Shown: piece by piece, positions 1-9,489 of the stretch
How positions within the stretch are numbered: position 1 is the first letter of the stretch
Layout of the letters: each line of letters starts with the position of its first letter
DNA from: an uncultured Flavobacteriales bacterium
GTDB taxonomy: Bacteria > Bacteroidota > Bacteroidia > Flavobacteriales_D > Sanyastnellaceae
DNA: 44,814 nucleotides
Reading direction: 5' to 3'
Assembly: GCA_905479395.1 (NCBI GenBank)
Contig: CAJQMI010000003.1
Span: forward strand, 1 to 44,814
The notes under the pieces: model-generated
Databases searched by the model: none
What the model saw: the letters and a program-made list of their open reading frames with translations, nothing else
Told to the model about the DNA's origin: nothing
Program-made: the position numbers and the translations under genes

Positions 1-2901
1 CTGGAAAACGACCCACTCCAGACCGATACGCTCCTTCCCTCTTTTTTACAATCTAGCCATCTCGACTGGGCTGATTCGGTATTGCTCAAACTGAGCTTGC
101 GTGAACAAATTGCCCAATTGCTCATGCCTCCTGTTTATGCCCATGAAGATCGCCAAGGCTGGGCCCAAGCCGAACAATGGGCAAAAAACGGTGAAATCGG
201 TGGGGTGATTTGCATGCAAGGGCACCCCCAAGGCCAAATCGAGCGACTGAAGCGGCTGCAGTCTGCATCAAAAGTCCCACTTCTCGTATCAAGCGATGCC
301 GAGTGGGGGCTCGGAATGCGGCTAGATTCAACAAGATCCTGGCCTCGAGCACTCACCATTGGCGCCGCGAATGATACCGGCCTGACTCGGAAATTCGGAC
401 AAGAGGTTGGCAGATCCTTGCGTGCAACTGGCGTCCAAGTCAACTTCGCTCCCGTTGTGGATGTGAATAGCAATCCGTTGAATCCAGTCATCGGAAGCCG
501 ATCATTTGGAGGCAGTGTTCAGCGCGTGTCGGAGATGGGCATTGCGTATGCCAAAGGAATGCAAGATGAAGGCGTAATAGCAACAGCCAAGCATTTTCCA
601 GGGCATGGTGACACCGATGCCGATTCGCATAAAACCTTGCCTTCCATTTTACATAAGCGCCATCGGCTGGACTCCGTGGAACTTGAACCATTCCGGAAAT
701 TGGCGAATGAAGGCATCGCAGCCATGATGGCAGCGCATCTTTTCATTCCAGCATTGGATTCCACGCCTGGCCAGCCTTCTACCCTGTCGCCCCTGATCAT
801 AGATACCATACTTCGCCAAGAATTAAAATTTCAAGGTTTGGTGTTCACCGATGCAATGACCATGAAGGGATTTTCAGAATTTGCCACTACAAAAACGCCA
901 CATGCCGATGCCCTCATCGCTGGAAATGACGTTTTGCTCTTCCCCGGCAATCCTGCAGACGCAATTGATGAAATATTGGCAGCAATCCAATCAAAACGAA
1001 TCGACTCCCTCTCCATTCACCGAAAATGTCGAAGGCTGCTCGCTGCCAAATCATGGGGGAAGTCGATGGAGGCCATTTCAGGCGCTTATGATTCCAACCG
1101 TGCTGAATCTATTCACCGCGATTTACTGGCCAAATCACTCACCGTTGTAACGAACCGGCAACGCTCATTGCCTTGGGAGACAGGAGTCACTCAAATTGAA
1201 TCCATTTTCGTCGGTTGGAAAGGTCCTGTGCACAGTCGATTCAATGAAGTCGCTGAAAAAACGATGGGAAATGGATGTGCATTTTTCGGTCAATCCATGA
1301 GTGACGGCTCCTTCATAGAAGATGCTCAATCAATCATTCCATCTGCAATTGCCAAGGAGCCTGACTGGCTTGTCCTTCACCTCGGCGGCACGTCAAATTC
1401 AGTGAGCAAACAACATGGAATCAGCGATGAGGTCCTGAAGCAAGTCAATTGGACCCTGGCACTTGCAAATGAGCGCAACATTCCCACGGCGTTGATCATT
1501 TATGGCAGCCCCTATTTGCTCAAGCGATTGGAAACATCGGCAGCACTGGCAGATGCACTTATGGTAGCTTATCAGGACGATGAACGAACCATCGATGCAG
1601 TGGCGAATGCACTCACAGGCGCAGGCATGGCCGGCGGAACACTGCCCGTAGCCGCAGGAGCATTCCCTGAAGGACATGGCTTGCCCTGGCTCGGAAGGGT
1701 TCGATTGGGTTTTTCGAAGGTTCCTTTCGGTGCCAAAAGCAAAATCGACAGCATCGTTTACGACGCAATTGATGGTGGAGCCATGCCCGGTTGCCGTGTT
1801 CTTATCGCTCACAAAGGAATGGTCGTTCATGATGGTGTATACGGCACCTTGGATGGGGTAAACCCCGTGAAACCAAGCAGCGTGTATGATCTGGCAAGCA
1901 TCACTAAAATAGCGGCTTCAACACTCGCTCTCATGCATCTGGAGGAAAAGGGAGAGATTGACCGAAATTCCCAATTGGAGAATTACCTCCCTGAACTTGA
2001 AGGCACAGACCTCGGGACACGTTTGCTCCAAGACGTTTTGGCACACCGCGCAGGACTCACCTCGTGGATTCCCTTTTACCTCGAAGCCTTAGAAGATTCA
2101 ACTGCCTTCTCTCCTTCCAAAACAACTGAGCACTCGCTGCAGATTTCCAATGAATGCTTCATGCGACCGAGCTGGAAAGACAGCATTTGGGATAGAATTG
2201 TCACGGCACCAGTGGATCCCGTTGGAAAACATCGATACAGTGATTTGGGCTACTATGCGATTCAACGCATCGTTGAGAGGAAGACCGGAAAATCCTTGGA
2301 TCAATTTGTGGATGACATCTTGTACCGTCGGGCTGGCTGGAGCAGTTTTAGCTTCAATCCACTTCAAAAAAATGACGTGAGAGAGATCGCTCCCACGGAA
2401 AACGACACTCTTTTCCGGAAAGGTCGAATACACGGAACCGTGCACGATCCTGGAGCCGCTATGCTTGGAGGGGTCTGCGGACACGCTGGACTCTTCGCAA
2501 ACGCTTACGACCTCGCTCGTCTAATGCACATGCTGCGCATGGGAGGAAGCTATGGGGGGATTGACTGGTTCGAGCCGGAAACCGTTGTGGAATGGACCAA
2601 GAGAGTCGATGAAGACCCTGAGTTTCGAAAAGCAAGCGGATTCGACCGACCCGCAAACGAACCCGATTCTGGGCCAACGTGCAATGAAGCGAGTGCTTCA
2701 AGCTTTGGCCATTCGGGTTTTACGGGAACACTCGCCTGGGCTGATCCTGATGAAGACATTCTATTTGTATTTCTGAGCAATCGCACGTTCCCTGATGCGA
2801 GCAATCGCAAGTTGATTGAATGGGATGTTAGAACAAAAATTCAGCACGAAGCTTATCAATCCTTGGGGGTACGTTCTCGGTTCAACGAGATACGCCCTTG
2901 A
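1..2901 (+). CDS. GH3 beta-N-acetylhexosaminidase / serine beta-lactamase fusion (5' end missing)
   Basis: The reading frame is open from base 1, so the N-terminus and any signal peptide lie outside the window; a TTG at 82 is internal. 966 residues are visible. Residues about 25-330 match a family 3 glycoside hydrolase of the NagZ type: KHFPGHGDT near residue 197, followed by the DSH of the family's Asp-His acid/base dyad, and VFTDAMTMKGF with the probable nucleophile Asp284. A GH3 C-terminal-like domain follows (about 370-560). Residues about 590-950 form a class C beta-lactamase/penicillin-binding-type serine hydrolase: SxxK as S633-I-T-K636, the Tyr motif as Y746-S-D, and HSG at 904-906. 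Such fusions are common in Bacteroidota, and a role in cell-wall turnover is inferred. The bshA gene follows at once, so the two are probably co-transcribed. Domain calls are firm; substrate is not. Confidence 0.9.
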   Translation: MENDPLQTDTLLPSFLQSSHLDWADSVLLKLSLREQIAQLLMPPVYAHEDRQGWAQAEQWAKNGEIGGVICMQGHPQGQIERLKRLQSASKVPLLVSSDAEWGLGMRLDSTRSWPRALTIGAANDTGLTRKFGQEVGRSLRATGVQVNFAPVVDVNSNPLNPVIGSRSFGGSVQRVSEMGIAYAKGMQDEGVIATAKHFPGHGDTDADSHKTLPSILHKRHRLDSVELEPFRKLANEGIAAMMAAHLFIPALDSTPGQPSTLSPLIIDTILRQELKFQGLVFTDAMTMKGFSEFATTKTPHADALIAGNDVLLFPGNPADAIDEILAAIQSKRIDSLSIHRKCRRLLAAKSWGKSMEAISGAYDSNRAESIHRDLLAKSLTVVTNRQRSLPWETGVTQIESIFVGWKGPVHSRFNEVAEKTMGNGCAFFGQSMSDGSFIEDAQSIIPSAIAKEPDWLVLHLGGTSNSVSKQHGISDEVLKQVNWTLALANERNIPTALIIYGSPYLLKRLETSAALADALMVAYQDDERTIDAVANALTGAGMAGGTLPVAAGAFPEGHGLPWLGRVRLGFSKVPFGAKSKIDSIVYDAIDGGAMPGCRVLIAHKGMVVHDGVYGTLDGVNPVKPSSVYDLASITKIAASTLALMHLEEKGEIDRNSQLENYLPELEGTDLGTRLLQDVLAHRAGLTSWIPFYLEALEDSTAFSPSKTTEHSLQISNECFMRPSWKDSIWDRIVTAPVDPVGKHRYSDLGYYAIQRIVERKTGKSLDQFVDDILYRRAGWSSFSFNPLQKNDVREIAPTENDTLFRKGRIHGTVHDPGAAMLGGVCGHAGLFANAYDLARLMHMLRMGGSYGGIDWFEPETVVEWTKRVDEDPEFRKASGFDRPANEPDSGPTCNEASASSFGHSGFTGTLAWADPDEDILFVFLSNRTFPDASNRKLIEWDVRTKIQHEAYQSLGVRSRFNEIRP

Positions 2902-2918
2902 AACAGAAACTGCGCCAA

Positions 2919-4064
2919 ATGAAAATCGGATTTGTCTGCTACCCCACTTTTGGTGGCTCAGGAGTTGTCGCAACGGAATTGGGCAAGGCCTTGGCGGAAA
3001 AAGGGCATGAACTTCACTTCATCACCTACAGCGCGCCCGCTCGAATGGGAAGCCTTAAAAGCAACCTTTTCTACCATGAAGTTCGAGTGTCTGATTATCC
3101 TTTGTTTGAATATCAGCCATACGAATTGGTTTTGACCAGTAAAATGGTTGAAATCACCGTTGCCCATGATCTTGATCTGCTTCATGTGCATTATGCCATT
3201 CCGCATGCGAGTGCCGCAATCATGGCCCGAGACATCTTGCGCGCTCAAGGCATCGACATCCCGGTCGTTACCACCCTGCACGGAACAGACATCACCCTCT
3301 TGGGCCGAGAACCAGCCTTTGAACCTGTCATTTCGTATGCAATCAACCGTTCTGATGCAGTGACTGCCGTGTCAGAAAGTTTGCGGAGTGACACCCTTGA
3401 ATTGTTTGGAGTGGAACGGTCAATCCAAGTGGTCAATAACTTCATCTGCACACGGCACTTTGAAAAGGACGCCGATGAAGCCTTCCGAAAAAGCATTGCC
3501 CCCAATGGGGAGCCGATCATTGTTCATATTTCGAACTTTCGACCCGTTAAACGGGTGCATGATGTGCTCGAAATTTTTATTCGCATTCGAAAAAACATTC
3601 CTGCCAAACTGCTTCTTGTTGGTGACGGACCTGAGCGATCCCGCGTTGAACAAATCGCAAAGAATGCGGGCGTATCCGACGATGTGATTTGCATTGGCAA
3701 GATTAAGAATCCCATCGAGCCATTGCTTATAAGTGATCTCTTCTTGCTGCCCTCGGAGACGGAAAGCTTCGGATTGGCTGCTCTAGAGGCACTCGCCGCT
3801 GGCGTACCTGTCATTGCCAGTGATTCTGGAGGAATTCCGGAAGTCGTCGAACATGGGAAATCGGGATACCTAGCCCCTGTGGGTGATGTCGAACGCATGT
3901 CGGAATACGCTCTTTTTTTGCTGAACAATGCTGAAGAAATGACTCGTTCCAAACACATGGCGAAGGCGCGATCTTTGGACTTTCGCATCGAGAATATACT
4001 TCCTTTGTACGAGGCAATTTATCAGCGATTGACGTTCGATGTGCATAACCAAAGTGAACAATGA
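2919..4064 (+). CDS. bshA: N-acetyl-alpha-D-glucosaminyl L-malate synthase BshA
   Basis: This is a family 4 (GT-B) glycosyltransferase of 381 residues that should join UDP-GlcNAc to L-malate, the first step of bacillithiol synthesis in the cytoplasm. The N-terminus has the BshA hallmark CYPTFGGSGVV with the nucleotide-sugar glycine loop. A phosphate-binding region lies near NFRPVKRV, and the EX7E-type motif is ESFGLAALE with Glu282 and Glu290. I chose ATG 2919 because BshA proteins begin MKIG; a TTG at 2898 would add seven residues and overlap the upstream stop codon. The gene starts 17 bp after the GH3 fusion and its end overlaps the next gene by 4 bp, indicating one transcript. No bshB or bshC is present in the window. 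Family assignment is confident. Confidence 0.9.
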   Translation: MKIGFVCYPTFGGSGVVATELGKALAEKGHELHFITYSAPARMGSLKSNLFYHEVRVSDYPLFEYQPYELVLTSKMVEITVAHDLDLLHVHYAIPHASAAIMARDILRAQGIDIPVVTTLHGTDITLLGREPAFEPVISYAINRSDAVTAVSESLRSDTLELFGVERSIQVVNNFICTRHFEKDADEAFRKSIAPNGEPIIVHISNFRPVKRVHDVLEIFIRIRKNIPAKLLLVGDGPERSRVEQIAKNAGVSDDVICIGKIKNPIEPLLISDLFLLPSETESFGLAALEALAAGVPVIASDSGGIPEVVEHGKSGYLAPVGDVERMSEYALFLLNNAEEMTRSKHMAKARSLDFRIENILPLYEAIYQRLTFDVHNQSEQ

Positions 4065-4621
4065 CCTCGAGCAAGCAAAATAAAATTGGACAACGTATTT
4101 CGTTTGCTTGGCATGATGATTCGTTGACCGTAATCATCGATCAAAGCATCTCGCGATCGCAACAAATGATGCTTGATGCTTGGTTTGTTGCGTGGATTAT
4201 TGTTGGGGGTTCCTTTGCATATGCTTATTCAACAAGCCAAGGCGACGAGCGAAAATTCTTGCTCATCTGCCTCGCTTTCTGGGCGTTTTTCGCTTTTCGT
4301 GTGCTGAAAGTTTTAGCTTGGCGAAGGGTTGGGCAAGAAAGGATTCGGGTGGATGCCGAGGGAATGAGCATCAAAAATGCCTTTGGCTCTTACGGAAAGG
4401 CTAAGTTCTTCATGAAGGACAATATCAAACGCATGGAAGTGATTCGCCGCGATCCATCTAAATTCATGCAAAACATGGATCAGAGCTTTTGGATCATGGG
4501 AGGAGACTCCCTTCAATTCAAATACATGCGATCCAGTTTCGTACTCGGCAAACAGCTCGAGGAACGTGATGCAAAAGCGCTTGCTCAATTGTTTGACAAG
4601 GCGCTTCGCAAGTTCAATTGA
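4061..4621 (+). CDS. Small inner-membrane protein, PH-like cytoplasmic domain
   Basis: I do not recognise a named family. The 186-residue product has two closely spaced hydrophobic segments (about residues 37-57 and 65-84), both probable membrane helices. A basic stretch and a soluble C-terminal part of about 95 residues follow, with alternating hydrophobic residues and a IRVDAEGMSIKN segment reminiscent of bacterial PH-like membrane domains. The start codon overlaps the bshA stop codon (ATGA), so the protein is probably translated coupled to BshA. No catalytic motif is visible. A role connected with bacillithiol is only suggested by the overlap. Confidence 0.7.
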   Translation: MTSSKQNKIGQRISFAWHDDSLTVIIDQSISRSQQMMLDAWFVAWIIVGGSFAYAYSTSQGDERKFLLICLAFWAFFAFRVLKVLAWRRVGQERIRVDAEGMSIKNAFGSYGKAKFFMKDNIKRMEVIRRDPSKFMQNMDQSFWIMGGDSLQFKYMRSSFVLGKQLEERDAKALAQLFDKALRKFN

Positions 4622-4646
4622 CGGGAAGTTAACGCTCGTTAACCCG
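4622..4646 (+). terminator. Hairpin after the bshA operon, possible weak terminator
   Basis: Two copies of GTTAAC (4628-4633 and 4638-4643) are separated by GCTC and can pair, extended outside by CGG/CCG with a three-base bulge. The hairpin begins directly after the stop codon at 4619-4621. There is no T-run after it, so an intrinsic terminator is uncertain; a repressor-type inverted repeat is an alternative. Confidence 0.3.
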
Positions 4647-4692
4647 GCCCCTCCGTCCGCTAATTCCCCGTTTATCTGCCCGACCAAAGCCT

Positions 4693-4700
4693 CAATTTTG
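4693..4700 (+). promoter_or_regulatory. -7 box CAATTTTG, 4 bases before the start codon
   Basis: The box differs from the Bacteroidota consensus TAnnTTTG at one position. It is followed by AGGC and then ATG 4705, the same 4-base spacing seen for several other genes here. It would give a leaderless or nearly leaderless mRNA for the lipoprotein and T9SS cargo pair. No -33 TTTG element is evident. Confidence 0.4.
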
Positions 4701-4704
4701 AGGC

Positions 4705-5406
4705 ATGAGAAGTGGAAAGAGGAAAAATCTCGCAGCGTTTTATGGCGCAGTAGTTGTGGTGATTGGGGCGTTGGCATCGGGATGCAAAACAAACTCCTGC
4801 GAGCTGCAGCATTGGACGATCGAAGTGTCTCTAATCAACGGCAGCTACCCAAGCTCCTTCTGGTTGCAATCCCAAGAGAGAAACCCCTCTGCCCTGTCTT
4901 GGTGGCACACACCATCTTTCGAATCCATTTCAGATACGATCCATTCAGAAAATGGACAGCCGTGTGAATTTTATGGACCAATTGACCTTTCTGAGGTTCA
5001 ATTCATTGGGGAGTGGCGATTTTACGACCACGATTCAATTCTTCACCCTCTTGAACACCAGTGCCTCATCTCAGGGGATACGATCAAATTGATCTTGGCC
5101 TCTCCCTTTTGGATCGAATTAATAGGAGGCCGAAACATCTTGGAAACATCGCAGGACGAGCCCGTATTTGTTGAATGTGATTGGTGCACAAACTCCACAG
5201 ATAATCAAGCGGCCGTTTGGTTTACACCCGGCAGAATGCCAAAGCCCGCATTGATACTGGAGGGCTGGATTCACCCCCATCAGTCCTTGCCAATGACACG
5301 CTCCATTGAATTGAGAACGGCAGATGATGAGCTGCTCAGTACACGCCCAATTTCGATTCGTACCGGACAAATCTGTGACACACTGTCCCTGCCCTACTTA
5401 CGCTAA
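4705..5406 (+). CDS. Predicted lipoprotein of unknown function
   Basis: The 233-residue product starts with a basic region (MRSGKRKN), a hydrophobic stretch and a lipobox LASGC, with the lipidated Cys at residue 27; it should be anchored in the periplasm or outer membrane. The mature part is rich in Cys (for example CDWCTN) and Trp and has no motif that I recognise. Only 11 bp separate its stop codon from the start of the large T9SS cargo at 5418, so the two are very likely one operon and may act together. A surface partner or binding subunit for that cargo is a guess from context only. Confidence 0.75.
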   Translation: MRSGKRKNLAAFYGAVVVVIGALASGCKTNSCELQHWTIEVSLINGSYPSSFWLQSQERNPSALSWWHTPSFESISDTIHSENGQPCEFYGPIDLSEVQFIGEWRFYDHDSILHPLEHQCLISGDTIKLILASPFWIELIGGRNILETSQDEPVFVECDWCTNSTDNQAAVWFTPGRMPKPALILEGWIHPHQSLPMTRSIELRTADDELLSTRPISIRTGQICDTLSLPYLR

Positions 5407-5417
5407 TTATTTTATTC

Positions 5418-8400
5418 ATGAAATCACACATATCTGCAACCGCGGGGGCAATCCTCATGCTCCATTTTTCAATCATTAATTTCGGTCAAGTCATCACCCC
5501 ACAGGAGAGCAAGCAATCACAGTTTCTGTGGGCATTCGAGAACTGTGCGGCCATCGGACCCACCACCATCGCATGCGACTCGGTATTTCAGCAAATCGCA
5601 AGAATCCCCGGACATGTTGGATTGGCCTTATGCTACAGGTCTTTGCCCATCCTGCGAGAAATACCAAAGGCAGGTCTTGACAGTTTGCAAGAATCAGCGA
5701 ACATCTTGAGCTCTCACAACTACTTACGAGCAGGTATGAATACGTTTGTAGTATCCAGTGAATTGGTCCCCAGTGACTGGATGAACAATGATTGGTGGCT
5801 CGTGATAGACGGCGAAGAAATTGAATTAACACTTGATTCACCTATCACACGTTTTGTATCCATTGAATCAGAGGCTACTGCAGTCGGAATCAAATCAACA
5901 GGCACAGGCGACACCGTAAGCTGCAACATCTTACTGCCAATCTTTCCAAGCGAAGCCTGCGTTGAACCTGACCTACCCCCATGGCAAGGAGAAAATGAAT
6001 TGGACCCTTGGTGGATAGGATGCTTTCTCAATGGACAACCCATTGAAGGGCAAGTTTTTTTAAAAATCGGAAGTGACAATGAATTCAATCGGCCATTGAT
6101 TTTTCTGCAAGGCTTTGATCCGGGACTCAGCAATCACTTTCCTTCCTTCGGATTTGGGGACTTCAATTGGGATGTGATTTGGGAATGTGGCCCTTTTGAA
6201 GATTACGGAATTCCCGGGCTAACTGAATTCATGAATGATTTATTAGAAGATGGTTTCGACCTGGTATTCTTGGACCTCGAAAACGGAGTCCAATCTGTAG
6301 AAAACCAGTCTGCGTTGACTCAAGAAGTGATCCGACTTTGCCGCGATCACAAAGTGGGCGATGAATCCATGGTGGTCGTAGGACCAAGCTTAGGTGGAAT
6401 TGTCGGCCGTCATGCACTTCGAATGATGGAATTGAATGAGGAACCTCATTGTACGCGACTCTTTGCATCCATCGACGCCCCTTTCAAGGGCGCCTGGTTG
6501 CCGACAGCACTTCAAGAAGCCATCGGCTTTTTCTCTGATTTTTCCGTCGAGGCGTACAACTTAGGCCTTGCTCTTCAATCTCCAGCTGCAGGTCAAATGC
6601 TAATTCATTCGCCATTTCATTCTGCATCTGTCCGTCAGTCTCTGGAAAACCTCCAGGATGACTGGGGCCTTCCAAGCACACCTATGTGCATCGCCACCTC
6701 AAATGGAAATCCATTCGTCGAAACAATGGCTTCGAATGATCTGATCTTTCATGCAACTGAATCTTTTTTGGGATACGATTATGTCGATATTTCCCTCTAC
6801 ACACATCCGGGGTCCACAACACATGAAAATTCAACGCCTGAGAATTTGGTGATTTTCAATGCTGAAATATTGAATTCAGAATGGAGCTTAGGGGAACCTC
6901 TTAGCTATAGTCATACAGCATGGTCAGGCGCAAACTTACCTTCTTGGAATGCTCTTCCGGGAAGCTATTCGAACCATCTTTCAGCTTTTCAATCCGCATT
7001 GGAGTTGTCTGGCATTGAAGCTGACTACTGTGCCAATCAATCTTTATTTATTCCAACATTGTCCGCTTTGGATTTGGCGCTCAACACGGAATTTTCCACC
7101 AATGCCACACCATTTAATGATGTGTCATTCGAGCCTGCTTCAACTGGATCTGCATTTCATTGTGACTTGACGTCGCATCTGGATTTTCTCAACGACTGGA
7201 TTATTGATGGCAAACCACTGACGAATTCAAATGCCGCCTCATTCCAACACGCTTATCTCGGATGGGCATTTCCTCAAAAAAAGTTCATTGGAACATTCGA
7301 TTTGGCGCCGCTTGGAACCTTGGAAGTAGGAACAGCTGAGGCCAATGGAAGTGGCGAATGGCCCATATTTGATTCTTACATCAGCACGTGCGGGGGCACC
7401 GTTAGCATTGGAGCAGGTGGACAAATGCTCATCGGCGACAGCATTGATGGAGGCAATGCTACGCTCACCATGCTCGATGGTGCTCGTCTCATCCTCAATG
7501 AAGGCAGCTCACTTCACATTGGACGCAATAGCTCAGTGATCATGGCTGCCAATTCAATCATCGAATTAAATGGTGGAAAAATCGTTGTACATCCCGAGGG
7601 AATATTTTCGCAAGAGGCCAATAGCCAGGTGATCCTAAATGGGAGCGGTGAAGTTCAACTGTGTGGTGTCCAGTCACTTTGGAAATCCGGCGGTGACCTT
7701 CTTCTGTTAGGACAGGACACCTTGAATATCACGGGAACATATGAACTCGGGATGGGAACCTGGAACTGGGTCGGCAATCAAGTGTATTCGTTCATTGGAG
7801 AGCACGCAAAACTCGACATCAATCACGATGGAGATGAATTTTGCAACATCATCATTCCTGAGAATTCAGGGCATTTGTTTCAAGGAACAGGTCTGATCAA
7901 ATTTCAGAAGACCAATTTCTACCTGTCTGAGGCATCAACAATTCGCATCCAGACGAGATCCCAGCTCAACGACTGCACATTCAGTGGAACCGACCTCACC
8001 TCACTGGTGGAATTGCAAGGGCGCACAAACTGGGTTGGAGGAAGCATGAACAACATGCACCTGTTCGCCGTTTGTCCCGGTGTGGCCAGTTTCAAAGGGG
8101 AATCCATTATAACGCAAAACGTCTGGATAGAAACCCAAGGCAACGGCACCCGAATGAACGGATTCGAATTCCATGATTCACAAGTGAGTGTGACCAACCC
8201 CTTTCCACTGTCATGGATACAGAACTGCATATTTGATGGAGGGCTGCTGCATGAGCTGCCACTATTTTCAATTAAAAATTCAAATCATCCTTTTCGCTGC
8301 GAATCAACAAATTTCTCCAATCATAATCGAGGCATAGAAATCGAAAGCGCTACTGTGGATTTGGGTTGTTCGGAATTTGAAAATATGGTAGAGGCCATGC

Positions 8401-9062
8401 ATTTGAAAATGGATGGCGTGGTCAATATGATGCCTCCAAATGGTAAAAATCATTTCCACGACAATGCCGTGCACTTCAAGCTCAGCGATGCGCCCATCCC
8501 TCATCTTATCTCCGGGAACAATTGGATAGGTCCCTGCACTGACGCCTCAATACTGGGCACCAGTCCATTGGAAACAACCGATTCCGGTGGGAGTCTATTG
8601 CTTTCATTAACGGGTAATTTTTGGCCCAACGCACAAATTGGCGTGCCCCTTATCGTGCCATCGACCGATGTGCAATCTTCACTCGATGGTGGATCTATTC
8701 AATTCAAGGACATGTTGCCACATTTGAGCTCTTGTCTTTCCGACGATATTTCAGAGGATGCAAATGTAAAAATCAAGGGAAATCTGTTGCCTGCTGAAGA
8801 AAGTTCATCCTTGAGCGTCTTTCCCAATCCCGTCCATCAGTGGCTTACAATTGACAGCTTCACAAACCAAGGGAATAATGAAGTGTCAATGGATGTGCGC
8901 CTCATGAATGCACTTGGGCGCAAGGTCTTTGAATGCAAAATGGACCACGGTGATTCAAAAACCGTAAATATGGAATCCTTTGCAAATGGCTGGTATGCTC
9001 TGGAAATTTCATCGCATCACCAAGCTCCGCAAATTTTTCAACTGCTCATTCAGCACCCATAA
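5418..9062 (+). CDS. T9SS cargo: lipase-like alpha/beta hydrolase plus beta-helix
   Basis: The 1214-residue protein has a signal peptide (about 1-24). Residues about 195-480 look like an alpha/beta hydrolase: a long strand region leads to VVVGPSLGG with nucleophile Ser324 in a GxSxG elbow (PGAP1/lipase-like). FIPTLSALDL near residue 545 also recurs in this kind of protein. Residues about 655-1060 form a region of short Gly/Asn-rich strands (for example GARLILNEGSSLHIG), as in right-handed parallel beta-helices. The C-terminus (about 1130-1214) is a T9SS type A sorting domain starting LSVFPNPV and ending in short strands. It should be secreted by type IX secretion and attached to the cell surface. 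The substrate is unknown; an ester or lipid is inferred from the Ser elbow. The 3' end overlaps convergent aroQ by 17 bp. Confidence 0.82.
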   Translation: MKSHISATAGAILMLHFSIINFGQVITPQESKQSQFLWAFENCAAIGPTTIACDSVFQQIARIPGHVGLALCYRSLPILREIPKAGLDSLQESANILSSHNYLRAGMNTFVVSSELVPSDWMNNDWWLVIDGEEIELTLDSPITRFVSIESEATAVGIKSTGTGDTVSCNILLPIFPSEACVEPDLPPWQGENELDPWWIGCFLNGQPIEGQVFLKIGSDNEFNRPLIFLQGFDPGLSNHFPSFGFGDFNWDVIWECGPFEDYGIPGLTEFMNDLLEDGFDLVFLDLENGVQSVENQSALTQEVIRLCRDHKVGDESMVVVGPSLGGIVGRHALRMMELNEEPHCTRLFASIDAPFKGAWLPTALQEAIGFFSDFSVEAYNLGLALQSPAAGQMLIHSPFHSASVRQSLENLQDDWGLPSTPMCIATSNGNPFVETMASNDLIFHATESFLGYDYVDISLYTHPGSTTHENSTPENLVIFNAEILNSEWSLGEPLSYSHTAWSGANLPSWNALPGSYSNHLSAFQSALELSGIEADYCANQSLFIPTLSALDLALNTEFSTNATPFNDVSFEPASTGSAFHCDLTSHLDFLNDWIIDGKPLTNSNAASFQHAYLGWAFPQKKFIGTFDLAPLGTLEVGTAEANGSGEWPIFDSYISTCGGTVSIGAGGQMLIGDSIDGGNATLTMLDGARLILNEGSSLHIGRNSSVIMAANSIIELNGGKIVVHPEGIFSQEANSQVILNGSGEVQLCGVQSLWKSGGDLLLLGQDTLNITGTYELGMGTWNWVGNQVYSFIGEHAKLDINHDGDEFCNIIIPENSGHLFQGTGLIKFQKTNFYLSEASTIRIQTRSQLNDCTFSGTDLTSLVELQGRTNWVGGSMNNMHLFAVCPGVASFKGESIITQNVWIETQGNGTRMNGFEFHDSQVSVTNPFPLSWIQNCIFDGGLLHELPLFSIKNSNHPFRCESTNFSNHNRGIEIESATVDLGCSEFENMVEAMHLKMDGVVNMMPPNGKNHFHDNAVHFKLSDAPIPHLISGNNWIGPCTDASILGTSPLETTDSGGSLLLSLTGNFWPNAQIGVPLIVPSTDVQSSLDGGSIQFKDMLPHLSSCLSDDISEDANVKIKGNLLPAEESSSLSVFPNPVHQWLTIDSFTNQGNNEVSMDVRLMNALGRKVFECKMDHGDSKTVNMESFANGWYALEISSHHQAPQIFQLLIQHP

Positions 9063-9477
9063 AAAACCGAAGTGCCGCAAGGTATCCCTCTGCCCCCATG
9101 CCACTAATGGCTCCAGAGCAAGCAGATCGAATGAGAGATTGGTGCCGAAATTCTTCGCGCGCTTCAGGGTGTGAAATGTGAACTTCCATTACTGGAGAAT
9201 CAATCGAGGCGACCGCGTCCCTCAATGCGACACTCGTGTGCGTATAACCGCCAGGATTGAAAATGATTCCCTTGCTATCGAAGCCATGTTTATGAAGCAA
9301 ATTCACCAATTCTCCCTCTACATTGCTTTGAGCACATTCAATCAAATAACCTTGCTGGCTGCCCATTTCCATGAGGCGTTGATTCAAGTCGCCCAGTGTC
9401 ATTGAACCATAAATCTCAGGTTCCCGCTTTCCAAGCAAGTTCAAATTGGGTCCGTGTAAGACGAGTATTTTCTTCAC
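9046..9477 (-). CDS. aroQ: Type II 3-dehydroquinate dehydratase AroQ
   Basis: This 143-residue enzyme dehydrates 3-dehydroquinate to 3-dehydroshikimate (shikimate pathway step 3, cytoplasmic dodecamer). Visible family residues are GPNLNLLGKREPEIYG with Arg18 and catalytic Tyr23, the FNPGGYTHTS loop with Asn74, the EVHISHPEARE strand with His100, and Arg111. The length fits the family. The start is GTG at 9477, supported by the conserved MKKILVLHGPN beginning. A near-consensus box TAATTTTA lies 4 bases upstream and uses the TAA stop codon of the transporter gene. The gene is either the distal gene of that operon or has its own leaderless promoter. Confidence 0.95.
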   Translation of the reverse strand: MKKILVLHGPNLNLLGKREPEIYGSMTLGDLNQRLMEMGSQQGYLIECAQSNVEGELVNLLHKHGFDSKGIIFNPGGYTHTSVALRDAVASIDSPVMEVHISHPEAREEFRHQSLIRSACSGAISGMGAEGYLAALRFFMGAE

Positions 9478-9481
9478 TTGG

Positions 9482-9489
9482 TAAAATTA
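9482..9489 (-). promoter_or_regulatory. -7 box TAATTTTA before aroQ, built on the upstream stop codon
   Basis: Read on the minus strand this is TAATTTTA, one mismatch from TAnnTTTG, followed by CCAA and the GTG start of aroQ. The first three bases are the stop codon of the DASS transporter gene. Box-to-start spacing is 4, as for the exact matches elsewhere in the window. Confidence 0.4.
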
